NCBI GenBank assembly: GCA_002172915.1
Contig: NHBW01000009.1
Coordinates: forward strand, 28,524 to 92,523
Origin: Hyphomonas sp. TMED17
GTDB taxonomy: Bacteria; Pseudomonadota; Alphaproteobacteria; Caulobacterales; Hyphomonadaceae
Length of the DNA stretch: 64,000 bases
Reading direction: 5' to 3'
Below the pieces are notes generated by a model that saw only the letters and a program-made list of their open reading frames with translations, had not been told where the DNA came from and searched no databases. A program made the position numbers and the translations under genes. Positions 1 to 8,777 of this stretch are shown one piece after another; the stretch's first letter is position 1; every line of letters starts with the position of its first letter.

Positions 1-2
1 AT

Positions 3-170
3 CAGATCCGCTCATATGTGCTGCAGCCATATCAGCTCGTAAAAGACTTGCGAACCAATCTTGAAACGTCTGATACGAGCGGCGTTCTGGACGGTAATAT
101 AACGGTATTTTTGACTGCGGCTCTGTCACACGCGATTGGTGGTGAAGAGGGATCAGACGAGACAGGCTAG
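3..170 (+). CDS. prfB: Peptide chain release factor 2, C-terminal end (partial)
   Basis: The window opens inside this gene; 55 codons and a TAG stop are visible. The residues [17 protein letters not shown] followed by a 'VLDG' segment are the conserved tail of class I release factor 2, which reads UGA and UAA stop codons and triggers peptidyl-tRNA hydrolysis on the ribosome. RF1 differs here, which favours RF2. The GGQ and anticodon-like motifs lie upstream of the window, as would the usual programmed frameshift, so neither can be checked. The tail ends with an acidic stretch ([10 protein letters not shown]) typical of alphaproteobacterial RF2. Confidence 0.9.
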   Translation, partial: QIRSYVLQPYQLVKDLRTNLETSDTSGVLDGNITVFLTAALSHAIGGEEGSDETG

Positions 171-494
171 AGGCCGCGCGACGATACTCGGCTAGTTTGC
201 GTTGCTTAGAGGCGGTGCGTCCGAAATTCGAAACCGAGCAACTGTTCGTTGCCGATTGTCTCGGGCGACGGGCACGTAGACCGCCATTCCTGAGCGGGCT
301 GAATAATGTCAGGCCCGCTGAGGATGCGGCATTATAAGCGGCATGGACGTCCCGCAACGCGTTGCTTTGACGCTGTTCAGATCAGCGCGTGGCAGTTTTA
401 TCCGAGCGCGGGTATATTATGGGTCGAGGGTACAGAATATCGTCGCCGGCTTGATATTAACCGGCTTGAGCAGCGGATAATCGCTTTTGACGGT
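171..494. other. Intergenic region between convergent prfB and bactofilin genes
   Basis: No convincing gene. One hairpin (290-322) is the only structure I see. A short plus-strand reading frame from 306 runs antisense into the bactofilin gene and looks like chance. Confidence 0.6.
290..322. terminator. Hairpin between convergent genes
   Basis: Arms CTGAGCGGGC and GCCCGCTGAG pair over 10 positions with one mismatch around a 13-base loop. It lies between the prfB stop and the bactofilin stop, where a bidirectional terminator would be expected, but there is no T-run on either side. Confidence 0.35.
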
Positions 495-1004
495 CTAGTT
501 TTTTGTGTCGGCAAGAAGCGGTCGTGCACTGCCATTCGACTGCGCAGTATCGCCCGCCCCGTTGATCGGCGTAACACGATTGGAACTCGTTGCTTCGCTT
601 AACGGGTTGTCATGCCGCTTGACCTGGCCTTCGAAAGTCGCCTCGGGCTGAATGATCAGTGCGCCATGGAGAATGTCGCCTGTGACCTGAGCGCCGCTCT
701 CAAGTTCTACCCGACGTGCGCGGATCGTGCCTTCGATAACACCCTTAACGCGCAGGCTCTCGGCGCGGACTTCGCCGACCATCTGGCCAGAGGCCCCGAT
801 TGTGATATCACTTGCGGTTATGTCGCCCTCAAGGTGTCCATCGATCTGAACAGCGCCCTGAGACTCGATCGAGCCGACAATCTTTACGTCGGAACAGATG
901 ATTGACGCGCCAACGCGACTAGCTGGTTTTGAAGATGCGCCGCGTACTGCATCTTGGACGGGTGAAATTCCGTTTGCTGAATCGTCTTTATTCTTCGTAA
1001 ACAT
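495..1004 (-). CDS. Bactofilin family cytoskeletal protein
   Basis: A 169-residue protein with a central bactofilin (DUF583) domain at about residues 32-135: a run of short beta repeats rich in G, V and I (for example 'VQIDGHLEGDI', 'LRVKGVIEGTI') flanked by disordered, Ser/Asn/Gly-rich tails. Bactofilins polymerise without nucleotide into filaments that scaffold cell-wall enzymes. The gene starts inside the 3' end of the upstream M23 peptidase gene (17-base overlap, same strand), an arrangement known from Caulobacter and Helicobacter relatives where the peptidase and bactofilin act together in cell shape. ATG at 1004 is preceded by an AGGCAGG ribosome binding site. Confidence 0.93.
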   Translation of the reverse strand: MFTKNKDDSANGISPVQDAVRGASSKPASRVGASIICSDVKIVGSIESQGAVQIDGHLEGDITASDITIGASGQMVGEVRAESLRVKGVIEGTIRARRVELESGAQVTGDILHGALIIQPEATFEGQVKRHDNPLSEATSSNRVTPINGAGDTAQSNGSARPLLADTKN

Positions 1005-2199
1005 GTTTGCCTGCCTTTAGAAATTCAACTGGGTTGGATCTCTTTCCGTTGATAAAAATCTCATAGTGCAAATGCGGCCCGGTACTGCGTCCCGAAGACC
1101 CCATGGTTCCGATATCGTCACCTACCGCGACGATGTCGCCGCGCCGGGTTCTGATCTGGTTTAGGTGAGCATAGCGAGAAATGTAGCCTTGACCATGGTC
1201 GATATCCACAACCTTGCCGTAACCGGTTTTCCGGCCGGCAAAAATAACCTTGCCCGGTCCGGCTGCAACAATTGGTGCATTCCAGGCGGCGCCGATATCA
1301 ATACCATAATGCCAACCCGGTCGGTTGCTGATCGGATCCATTCTTGGTCCGTAGTTTGAAGTAACCCGGTAGGCGATGCCAACCGGCGCTGCCAGCGGTA
1401 GGTTTTCAAGAAGGCTACTATAGCGACGCGCTTCTTCCATACGCGCTGCAACTTGTATCATGCGAAGGTCGAAGTCGGCGTCTTCCGGACTTCTCAGCTC
1501 GTCGGCATTGAAGTTTTCGAGGCTGATCATTGGACCGCCCATATTTGTCAATTGCGCGTTCTGTGAAAGATCCGTCTTGGTAAGTTGTAAGACAGCATAA
1601 GCCGCTTCCGCTAGTTCGGCAGCCCGTTCTTCGAGTTTGTCGAGGAATAGCTGCTGCTCATTGTAAATAGCCTGAACCCGTTCACTGGTTACGCTTGTCG
1701 ACAGATCTCCCGGCGTCGGCGCGAGCCGCTGTGATTGTCGTGGATCTGCCTCTGCCGTAGATGGATCTATCAGAATTGCGCCGCCATTGCCTTCGAGAAC
1801 CGACGTATCCAGTACGCTGTCATTTTTGAAAGCATCAAGCATAGCTTCGAGCTGGTTATGGCGCTGTTGCAACCGTGTGGTGGCGGTGTCGAACTCGGCA
1901 CTTCGGGCTTCCAGCTGAGACCGGGAAAGCTCGTCATTGGCTCTTAGTTCCTGTACCCAGCGCTCGAGCTTAAGCACTTCGCCATCTGAGTTCGAAATCG
2001 AAATAGAGGGCGGCATGAAAAGAACGCTCGCACTGGCAAAAATAAACCAGAGCGACACGGCAGTCACACCAATCGCAATAATGACTTGCTGAACTGTAGA
2101 GATGATAAAATAGCGGACCACACCATCGCTACGATGGTAAATCTGCCTTTCGGGAAAGGCTGTTTGGATAAACCGAGACGTTTTTGCAAAAAAACTCAT
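988..2199 (-). CDS. M23 family metallopeptidase (membrane-anchored peptidoglycan endopeptidase)
   Basis: A 403-residue protein: short cytoplasmic N-terminus, one membrane segment at about residues 33-61, a periplasmic coiled-coil region (about 70-125 and 175-215), then a LytM/M23 domain at about 280-395. Zinc ligands and active-site residues are visible: H297 and D301 (HYGID), H345 (YAHL) and H376/H378 (HLHYE). Because all are present it should be an active endopeptidase cutting peptide cross-links, not a degenerate activator like EnvC. It is first in a two-gene operon with bactofilin. No strong ribosome binding site is seen before the ATG at 2199. Confidence 0.93.
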   Translation of the reverse strand: MSFFAKTSRFIQTAFPERQIYHRSDGVVRYFIISTVQQVIIAIGVTAVSLWFIFASASVLFMPPSISISNSDGEVLKLERWVQELRANDELSRSQLEARSAEFDTATTRLQQRHNQLEAMLDAFKNDSVLDTSVLEGNGGAILIDPSTAEADPRQSQRLAPTPGDLSTSVTSERVQAIYNEQQLFLDKLEERAAELAEAAYAVLQLTKTDLSQNAQLTNMGGPMISLENFNADELRSPEDADFDLRMIQVAARMEEARRYSSLLENLPLAAPVGIAYRVTSNYGPRMDPISNRPGWHYGIDIGAAWNAPIVAAGPGKVIFAGRKTGYGKVVDIDHGQGYISRYAHLNQIRTRRGDIVAVGDDIGTMGSSGRSTGPHLHYEIFINGKRSNPVEFLKAGKHVYEE

Positions 2200-2360
2200 T
2201 TTTAAAGCGCTGCAGCTTCCCTTTTGGACCGGTTCAATAAACCACCATCTTCATAAGCAAATTCTGACAAATTAGGGAAGAGTGTTATGTCACAGAAATA
2301 GTGGAAGTGAAGTTCAGCCTAAATTTTGAACATGAAGCGCCAATTTCCGGCATCAACACT

Positions 2361-2837
2361 TTACGCTGTTGTTTGGGAAATATGGTCAAGCACAGTCTGT
2401 GCATGTCCTTTCACTTTCACTTTCCGCCATATCGCGCTGATCGAGCCGTCCGCTTCGACAATAAAGGTCGAACGCTCGATCCCCATATATGTCTTTCCGT
2501 ACATTTGCTTTTCAACCCAGACGCCGAATGCCTCGCAGGCTTCGCCATCGTCGTCTGAAGCCAGCTCGACCGTCAGTTCCTGCTTATTGATGAAATTCTG
2601 GTGCGAGCGCAGGCTGTCTTTTGAAATTCCGAAAATGTCATAGCCAAGTTCGAGGAATTGCGCTTTCAGCGCACTGAAATCTTTAGCCTCGGTAGTGCAT
2701 CCTTTGGTGTTATCCTTCGGATAGAAGAACAAGATATGACCTTTCCCGCGTGGGTGATTGAGACTAACATTAGTCTCGTCGCCGGTGGGGAGTGTGATCG
2801 AAGGCGCATTTTCACCTTTTTCTGGTCTTTTTGTCAT
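2361..2837 (-). CDS. bcp: Thioredoxin-dependent thiol peroxidase (Bcp/PrxQ type)
   Basis: A 158-residue peroxiredoxin of the AhpC/TSA fold that reduces hydrogen and organic peroxides in the cytoplasm. The peroxidatic cysteine is C47 in KGCTTEAKDF, preceded by FYPKDNT. The resolving cysteine that many Bcp proteins carry five residues later is absent (K52 there); the only other cysteine is C101, so it is either an atypical or a 1-Cys enzyme. It is transcribed divergently from the YhdP-like gene, with 35 bases between the starts. Confidence 0.92.
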   Translation of the reverse strand: MTKRPEKGENAPSITLPTGDETNVSLNHPRGKGHILFFYPKDNTKGCTTEAKDFSALKAQFLELGYDIFGISKDSLRSHQNFINKQELTVELASDDDGEACEAFGVWVEKQMYGKTYMGIERSTFIVEADGSISAIWRKVKVKGHAQTVLDHISQTTA

Positions 2838-2872
2838 GGCAGGGTCCTAATATCTGCGTTGCAAAGGCGGGA

Positions 2873-5800
2873 GTGTCTAATTTGGTTCGGCAAACCACAA
2901 AAACCATCATTCTGGAAGTCCTAGGCGTTATTTCACTCCTGGTCATAAGCTGTGTGGTCTTCTTTTTGGTCCTGCTGTCACGTGGGCCGATTGAGCTGGA
3001 AATTCTCAAGGATGACGTCGAAAGAGGTCTGACCTCGGCTCGTAATGGCAAGCAGGTTGAGATCGATCGCCTGACATTGCAATGGTCTCTAAAACATCGG
3101 CGCGTTTATATTGTCGCTGACGGTTTATCGCTGTTCTATGCCAATAATGATGAAGCTGGTTGGGCCGAACGCGCCGAAATAACGCTCGATGCCGGTGCGG
3201 CTTTGCTCGGACGGATTGAGGTTATTGATACCGACCTCTATCGCGGATGGTTATATTTACAGAATACCGGCCCAAATCAATGGACGCTGGCGGGCGAACC
3301 ATTACCCGAACTTGCAATTGGCCAGCTGCCACAAACTCCTCAGGAGTGGCTGAACCGGACCAACGAGGTCTTGTCCTCGGCCTTGGTCGAGTTCGACGAA
3401 ATGGCGGCGTCGTTCAGTATGCGGTCGGCCGGCTTTGATCAGATGCAACTGGTCTTCATGGATGCCAATCGTCGCGAGTTAGCGACGATTGAGGATGCAT
3501 CCGGGGCTGTCCGGTATCAGGATGGTAATGTTTTTGTTTCGCTGGCTGGGGCCGGCGAGGGTGTCGGGTTGCCCGACCGATTTGAAATGTCGATGGATAC
3601 GACTGACAGTTTCACGGGTTTGCGCGCCAATCTTGATATTGGCGAATGGCCATTAATCGACTTGCTGGACCGCTTCGGATTCCAGCAGTTTGCAGCCGGA
3701 ACTGCATCTGTTGGAACCCATTTTGCTGCGGCCGTCGACCGTGAAGACGGTCTCGAAGAGCTTGATGTTCTGATCGCACGTCAGACCGGCGAGCTGACAT
3801 TGCACGGGATTGAAGAGCAATTGTCGGATTTTAACCTGTATGCCCGCTATCGGCCTTTACAGGATGAAGTCATACTTGAGCGGCTCGATGTCACTTCTGC
3901 GCATTTCGCGTCGATCCTGTCCGGAAGCGTCAGTAATATAACGGGTCAGGAACAACGCACTATTGAACTCAGCGCCCCCAGTTTGAAATTTGACTTGTCG
4001 CAGTATTTCCCGTCGGCCTGGTCCTTTAACAATGTGCGTTTTTCGGCTGAGGTTTCGAATGATTTCAGTCGCATCGATATTACTGAATTGTCTGGTGTCA
4101 AAGATGGCGTTGGTACCGAGATTTCCGGCCGCTTGGATCTTGTAAATAGTGAAGATCCCGCTGAGTTACCTTTTGATATGGCGTTGGATTTCGCGCTCCG
4201 GGGCGACTTTGGTAAGACGTTCCTGTTGGACTATTGGCCAGTTGATTTTGCGACTGGTGGGCGGGATTTCCTGGTCGACCGGCTGCTGGCGACAAAAATA
4301 AACGGTTTAGTCGGTGAATTAAATCTGAGCTCGGATAGTTTGATTGACCGGCGTCTCGATGATGAGGAACTGGATATCAAGTTTGCTTTTCAGGATACAG
4401 ACGTTCGGTATATGAGCGACTTACCACCGGTTGAGCAGGCGCATGGGACCGGCTGGATTAAAGGCAATAGCATGTCGATGTCGGTCGTCGATGCTGTTAG
4501 CGGCGGCTGGGGCGTAAACAACGTAACTGTCGAGTTTCCGCAATTCACGCCTCGCGGTGAGAAGTTTACAATCGAGGCCGCGATTGAAGGTGAAGCGCGT
4601 GCGCTACTCGAGAGCCTCGCGCAGAGCCGTTTCTGGTATGATGAGGATGGCCAGTTCCAACCGGAGGACCTTGACGGACAGCTGACGGCTAATTTTCGAC
4701 TCGACCGGCCTGCATTGCGGGATGTCAGTGTTGAAGATGTTGATTTGAAAATCGAAGGTAAAGTGACCTCGGCCCGTATCTCTGATTTCTTCTTCGGGAT
4801 CGATGTTGACAATTCTACTGTAGATTTTGATGTCACGCAGGACCGGATGATAATGTCAGGTTTTGGCGATCTTGGATCCGCACCGATACAGTTTGCTTGG
4901 CGAGATATGTTTCGCGACAATGATGCGCCGGCATCGGTATCGGCAACCGCAATCGTAAATGCAGATCTGTTAAACCGGCTTGGTCTGGTCGGGCGTGCAT
5001 ATCTCAATGGCGATGTGCCGATTGAAGTGCAGGGCGAAGTTGGGGCGCAGGGGATTAGCCAGGCGACGTTCTCGATGGATTTCAGTGACGCCAGGATCGC
5101 GATTGACGAGATGAACTGGGTCAAGCCTGTTGGCGAAGCAGCCCGCGCTTCGGTGGTTTACAATCGCACTGCGGATGGCCGCAAAATGTCAATTCGGGCG
5201 GTCGGTGACTCGATCTATATGGCCGGGGCGCTCGAATTGGGGGTTCTCAACCGGCTTGAACGGCTTGAGTTCGAACGGCTTTATCTGAAAGAGACCGCTG
5301 ATATATCAGGGGTTATGACGCGCACCGAGTCAGGTGGCGCTGAGCTTTCGTTAAATGGCGACTATCTCGATGTCAGCCCCTTGCTGGCGAATATTCAAGG
5401 GCTCGATGCTGCCGGTTCTAGCAATGATAATTCGGAGGGTTTCGGTTTTCCGATTGCGCTTGACGCAGACGTCAACCGGTTGATTTTACGGCGTGGATTG
5501 GAGCTCGATACAGCCGGACTCAAAGTGACTGGCGATGTTAACGGGATCAGTTCACTCGAAGCGAATGGGACAACGCTTCGCGGCGCGCGGCTCGGCGCCT
5601 CTTACAATTGGGACGGAACTTCAGCGCCGACCATTGGTTTGTCGACAAGTGATGCGGGTTTTGTCGCAGAAGCCTTTTTCGGATTGCGTTTCATGCGTGG
5701 TGGTAATCTGTCCTTATCCGGTCAACTCGGCACCGCGGGACAACCGGCAACGCTAATGGTGGAACTGCAGGATACGCGTATTTCAGAGGTTCCGGTCGTG

Positions 5801-6319
5801 ACCCAGATTTTGTCACTGGCATCCCTGCGCGGACTGGCTGACACGCTGAGCGGGGACGGGATCCTGTTTAGTGATATCGTGATTCCGATCAGCATTATTA
5901 ATGGTCGATATATTGTTGAAGGCGGCCGTGCCAGCGGGCCAGCGCTTGGCCTGACAATGAACGGCTTTTTCGAAACCGAAACGGGTCAGGTTGAAGCCGA
6001 TGGCGTTCTGGTGCCGAGTTTCGGTGTGAATTCTGTGCTTGGTGCGGTCCCGATTATCGGTGATTTATTTGTCGGGCGGCGCGGCGAGGGTATTTTTTCA
6101 ATTACCTATTCCGTTGCTGGCACGTTTGAGCGGGCGCAAATTGCGGTTAATCCACTGTCTGCAGTGACGCCGGGCATTCTTCGACGGATTTTCGAGAACC
6201 CCTCGGATACGTCGATCCCATCTTCATTATCAGTGGATCCGAGTTTGAGGCCGCCGACCGAAACCCTGCCGCCACTGCCGGATGATGAATACGTCCCGAC
6301 AGCCCCTGGTCTTGATTAA
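2873..6319 (+). CDS. YhdP/AsmA-like envelope protein (DUF3971 type)
   Basis: A very large protein, 1148 residues from the chosen start. It has one N-terminal membrane segment (about residues 10-35) followed by a long, beta-rich periplasmic region with no enzyme motif, ending in an AsmA-like C-terminal domain (about 900-1090) with the typical 'GRYIVEGGRASGPALG' stretch. Proteins of this family bridge the envelope and are implicated in phospholipid transport to the outer membrane. I chose GTG 2873 because it has a GGCGG ribosome binding site five bases upstream and does not run into the divergent bcp gene; a TTG at 2831 would. Its TAA stop shares the palindrome TTAA with the stop of convergent tyrS. 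Confidence 0.88.
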   Translation: MSNLVRQTTKTIILEVLGVISLLVISCVVFFLVLLSRGPIELEILKDDVERGLTSARNGKQVEIDRLTLQWSLKHRRVYIVADGLSLFYANNDEAGWAERAEITLDAGAALLGRIEVIDTDLYRGWLYLQNTGPNQWTLAGEPLPELAIGQLPQTPQEWLNRTNEVLSSALVEFDEMAASFSMRSAGFDQMQLVFMDANRRELATIEDASGAVRYQDGNVFVSLAGAGEGVGLPDRFEMSMDTTDSFTGLRANLDIGEWPLIDLLDRFGFQQFAAGTASVGTHFAAAVDREDGLEELDVLIARQTGELTLHGIEEQLSDFNLYARYRPLQDEVILERLDVTSAHFASILSGSVSNITGQEQRTIELSAPSLKFDLSQYFPSAWSFNNVRFSAEVSNDFSRIDITELSGVKDGVGTEISGRLDLVNSEDPAELPFDMALDFALRGDFGKTFLLDYWPVDFATGGRDFLVDRLLATKINGLVGELNLSSDSLIDRRLDDEELDIKFAFQDTDVRYMSDLPPVEQAHGTGWIKGNSMSMSVVDAVSGGWGVNNVTVEFPQFTPRGEKFTIEAAIEGEARALLESLAQSRFWYDEDGQFQPEDLDGQLTANFRLDRPALRDVSVEDVDLKIEGKVTSARISDFFFGIDVDNSTVDFDVTQDRMIMSGFGDLGSAPIQFAWRDMFRDNDAPASVSATAIVNADLLNRLGLVGRAYLNGDVPIEVQGEVGAQGISQATFSMDFSDARIAIDEMNWVKPVGEAARASVVYNRTADGRKMSIRAVGDSIYMAGALELGVLNRLERLEFERLYLKETADISGVMTRTESGGAELSLNGDYLDVSPLLANIQGLDAAGSSNDNSEGFGFPIALDADVNRLILRRGLELDTAGLKVTGDVNGISSLEANGTTLRGARLGASYNWDGTSAPTIGLSTSDAGFVAEAFFGLRFMRGGNLSLSGQLGTAGQPATLMVELQDTRISEVPVVTQILSLASLRGLADTLSGDGILFSDIVIPISIINGRYIVEGGRASGPALGLTMNGFFETETGQVEADGVLVPSFGVNSVLGAVPIIGDLFVGRRGEGIFSITYSVAGTFERAQIAVNPLSAVTPGILRRIFENPSDTSIPSSLSVDPSLRPPTETLPPLPDDEYVPTAPGLD

Positions 6320-7569
6320 TCCGGGTGAACGAGCGCTATTCGTTTTTTGCCGATTTGAACTTTGAAGGCGCCGACCGTATCTAGGACATCGTCCCAGTTA
6401 TGATTGCGTTCATCCAGTATTTTTTCATCATTGATGCGAACAGCACCTTCTTTCAGCTTACGGCGACCTTCGCCATTTGATGCGACCAGTCCGGCGACAC
6501 GCAGCAGGCTAATTGTCAAGGGGCCATCAGGATATTCGGCCCGGTTGATCTGAAACGTCGGAAGATCCTGTGATACGCCACCATCAGCAAAGGCTTTTTG
6601 AGCCGCTGAATCGGCCGCTTGAGCGGCAGCCTCACCATGCAGCAGCGCGGTTGCGGCATTGGCCAGCGCAATTTTGGCCGTATTAATCTCGGCGCCTTCG
6701 AGTTTTTCGAGTTCGGCAATTTCCGCTAGCGATAGATCAGTAAACATTTTCAGAAACCGGCCAACATCTGCATCCTCGGTATTTCGCCAGAACTGCCAGT
6801 AATCATAGGGAGAACAGCGGTCTCCATTCAGCCAGACTGCGCCGGTTGCGGTTTTTCCCATTTTGCCGCCGGAAGCGGTTGTGATGAGCGGGCAGGTTAG
6901 TCCGAAAGCTTGCGCGCTTTCGGCTTTATGAATCAGGTCAACGCCGCCGACGATATTACCCCACTGGTCTGAACCACCAATTTGTAGCTGGCATTTGTGA
7001 CGCCGATACAATTCAAGAAAGTCATAAGATTGTAATAGGAGATAGTTGAACTCCAAAAAACTATAAGGCTGCTCATTCTTCAGACGCCGCGCCACAGTTT
7101 CCTGTTTCACCATTGTGTTGATAGAGAAGTACCGTCCGATCTCGCGTAAAAACTGGATATAGCCAAGATGACTGAGCCAGTCGTCATTATTCACGATGAT
7201 GGCATCAGTCGGCCCGTCGCCAAATTGCAAAAATGGTTCGAACGCCGTTTTGATGCTTTTTATATTGGCATTGATTTCGTCTTCCGAAAGAATTGGGCGC
7301 GATTTCTCTTTGTCCGTCGGATCGCCGATTTTCGTCGTTCCGCCGCCCATTAAAACGATGGGTTTACCACCGCTTTGCTGGAATTTTCGCAGCATCATAA
7401 TGCTGACGAGGGATCCGACATGCAGACTGTTTGCGGTCGCATCATAACCAATATAGGCGGATGGTGCCGGACCAGCGCAATAAGTGTCCAACTCGTCTGT
7501 ATGAGTTACCTGTTTAATATATCCGCGCTCGTCTAGAGTGCGTAAGAATTTAGATGCGTAAGCGCTCAT
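6316..7569 (-). CDS. tyrS: Tyrosyl-tRNA synthetase
   Basis: A 417-residue class I aminoacyl-tRNA synthetase charging tRNA-Tyr. The HIGH-like motif is HVGS at residues 50-53 within YIGYDATANSLHVGS, the KMSKS-like motif is KMGKT at 236-240, and a C-terminal S4 RNA-binding domain covers about 350-410 (LRVAGLVASNGEGRRKLKEG). ATG 7569 is chosen because AGGAGA lies eight bases upstream; an in-frame ATG at 7650 would extend into the divergent anmK gene and adds a non-conserved Arg-rich leader. The gene is convergent with the YhdP-like gene, sharing stop-codon bases. Confidence 0.96.
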   Translation of the reverse strand: MSAYASKFLRTLDERGYIKQVTHTDELDTYCAGPAPSAYIGYDATANSLHVGSLVSIMMLRKFQQSGGKPIVLMGGGTTKIGDPTDKEKSRPILSEDEINANIKSIKTAFEPFLQFGDGPTDAIIVNNDDWLSHLGYIQFLREIGRYFSINTMVKQETVARRLKNEQPYSFLEFNYLLLQSYDFLELYRRHKCQLQIGGSDQWGNIVGGVDLIHKAESAQAFGLTCPLITTASGGKMGKTATGAVWLNGDRCSPYDYWQFWRNTEDADVGRFLKMFTDLSLAEIAELEKLEGAEINTAKIALANAATALLHGEAAAQAADSAAQKAFADGGVSQDLPTFQINRAEYPDGPLTISLLRVAGLVASNGEGRRKLKEGAVRINDEKILDERNHNWDDVLDTVGAFKVQIGKKRIALVHPD

Positions 7570-7628
7570 TCGGGAATGTCTCCTAGATCGGCGCGATCTA
7601 ACACGGTTGGAGTAAGGATTGAAGCGCA

Positions 7629-8777
7629 ATGGAGCATGAATTTCAGCCAATATGGGTCGCGGGCTTTATGTCTGGGACATCATTAGATGGTGTGGATGGC
7701 GCAATGCTGTTGACTGATGGGGAAAAGATTACGCAATTTGGTGCTGTAACCGAGCTTGAATATACCGCCGCCGAGCGACAGATCCTGGCCGATGCAACGG
7801 ACGCTGCGCGCCACTGGAATTGGCTGGGTGATATGCCAGAACAGATATTTGAGCAGGCCCGGCAGGTCATAAACGAAACGCATCACAGGGCGTGGCAGAA
7901 TTTGTTGGCGGCTCACAACACGTCCACAGATGGCCAGAATGCATCTGTAAGGCCAACACTGGTCGGGGTGCATGGCCAGACGGTTTTGCACCGACGCCCG
8001 GCGAAGGGGCGCCGAGGTGCAACATTACAATTGATGGATGGTATTGGATTTGCCGCCAAGCTCGGCTGTCGTGTCGCTTATGATTTCAGAGTAGATGATG
8101 TTGCTGTCGGCGGAGAGGGCGCACCTCTGGCACCGGTCTACCACCGCGCGCTGTTGGAACAGCTCGGGCCGGCGCCCGCTGTAGTCCTCAATCTCGGCGG
8201 TGTTGCGAATATCACCGCCCGCCAATCGGACGGACAATTGCTCGCCTTCGATACCGGTCCGGCTAATGGCCCCATCGATGAATGGGTGCAGGGTCATGGC
8301 CGCGGGAATTGTGACTATGGCGGCAGGTTCGCCGCAGCTGGCCGGGTCCATGATGGTTTGCTGGCACAACTGCTTGAGCATCCATGGTTTTTCGAGGCAG
8401 CACCGAAGTCGCTGGATCGCTATGATTTCAATGCAAGCATGGCACGCGGTTTATCTTTCGAAGACGGTGCAGCGACATTAACCGCTTTTTCCGCACACGC
8501 TGTGGCAGCGGGGCTTCGTATGCTGGACGAGCCACCTAGCCGGGTCATAGTGTGTGGTGGTGGTCGTCATAACCCGGTGCTGATGCAAATGCTGACGGCG
8601 TTGCTTCCATGTCCGGTGCAGACAGCAGAGGATGTCGGCTGGCGTGGTAATTCAATTGAGGCCGAGGCTTTCGCCTTTCTCGCAGTCCGGTCCTTGCGCG
8701 GTCTGGCCATGAGCTGGCCGCAAACGACCGGCGCGCCGCGTCCGCTGTCAGGTGGCCGGCTTGTGTCGCCGGACTAG
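7629..8777 (+). CDS. anmK: Anhydro-N-acetylmuramic acid kinase
   Basis: A 382-residue ASKHA-fold kinase. The phosphate-binding loop FMSGTSLDGVDGAML near the N-terminus and 'AFDTGPANGPIDEW' near residue 210 are family signatures. AnmK opens and phosphorylates the anhydro sugar released by lytic transglycosylases, feeding MurNAc-6-phosphate into cell-wall recycling. It is divergent from tyrS, with 59 bases between the starts, an arrangement common in alphaproteobacteria. Its TAG stop is part of a CTAG palindrome that is also the stop of convergent metG. Confidence 0.95.
   Translation: MEHEFQPIWVAGFMSGTSLDGVDGAMLLTDGEKITQFGAVTELEYTAAERQILADATDAARHWNWLGDMPEQIFEQARQVINETHHRAWQNLLAAHNTSTDGQNASVRPTLVGVHGQTVLHRRPAKGRRGATLQLMDGIGFAAKLGCRVAYDFRVDDVAVGGEGAPLAPVYHRALLEQLGPAPAVVLNLGGVANITARQSDGQLLAFDTGPANGPIDEWVQGHGRGNCDYGGRFAAAGRVHDGLLAQLLEHPWFFEAAPKSLDRYDFNASMARGLSFEDGAATLTAFSAHAVAAGLRMLDEPPSRVIVCGGGRHNPVLMQMLTALLPCPVQTAEDVGWRGNSIEAEAFAFLAVRSLRGLAMSWPQTTGAPRPLSGGRLVSPD

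Noticed and set aside
306..905. Plus-strand openings across the bactofilin gene
   Set aside because: Antisense shadows of a well-supported bactofilin.
4390..5124. 244-codon minus-strand opening inside the YhdP-like gene
   Set aside because: Fully antisense to a supported gene and of biased, low-information composition (Ser/Thr/Arg).
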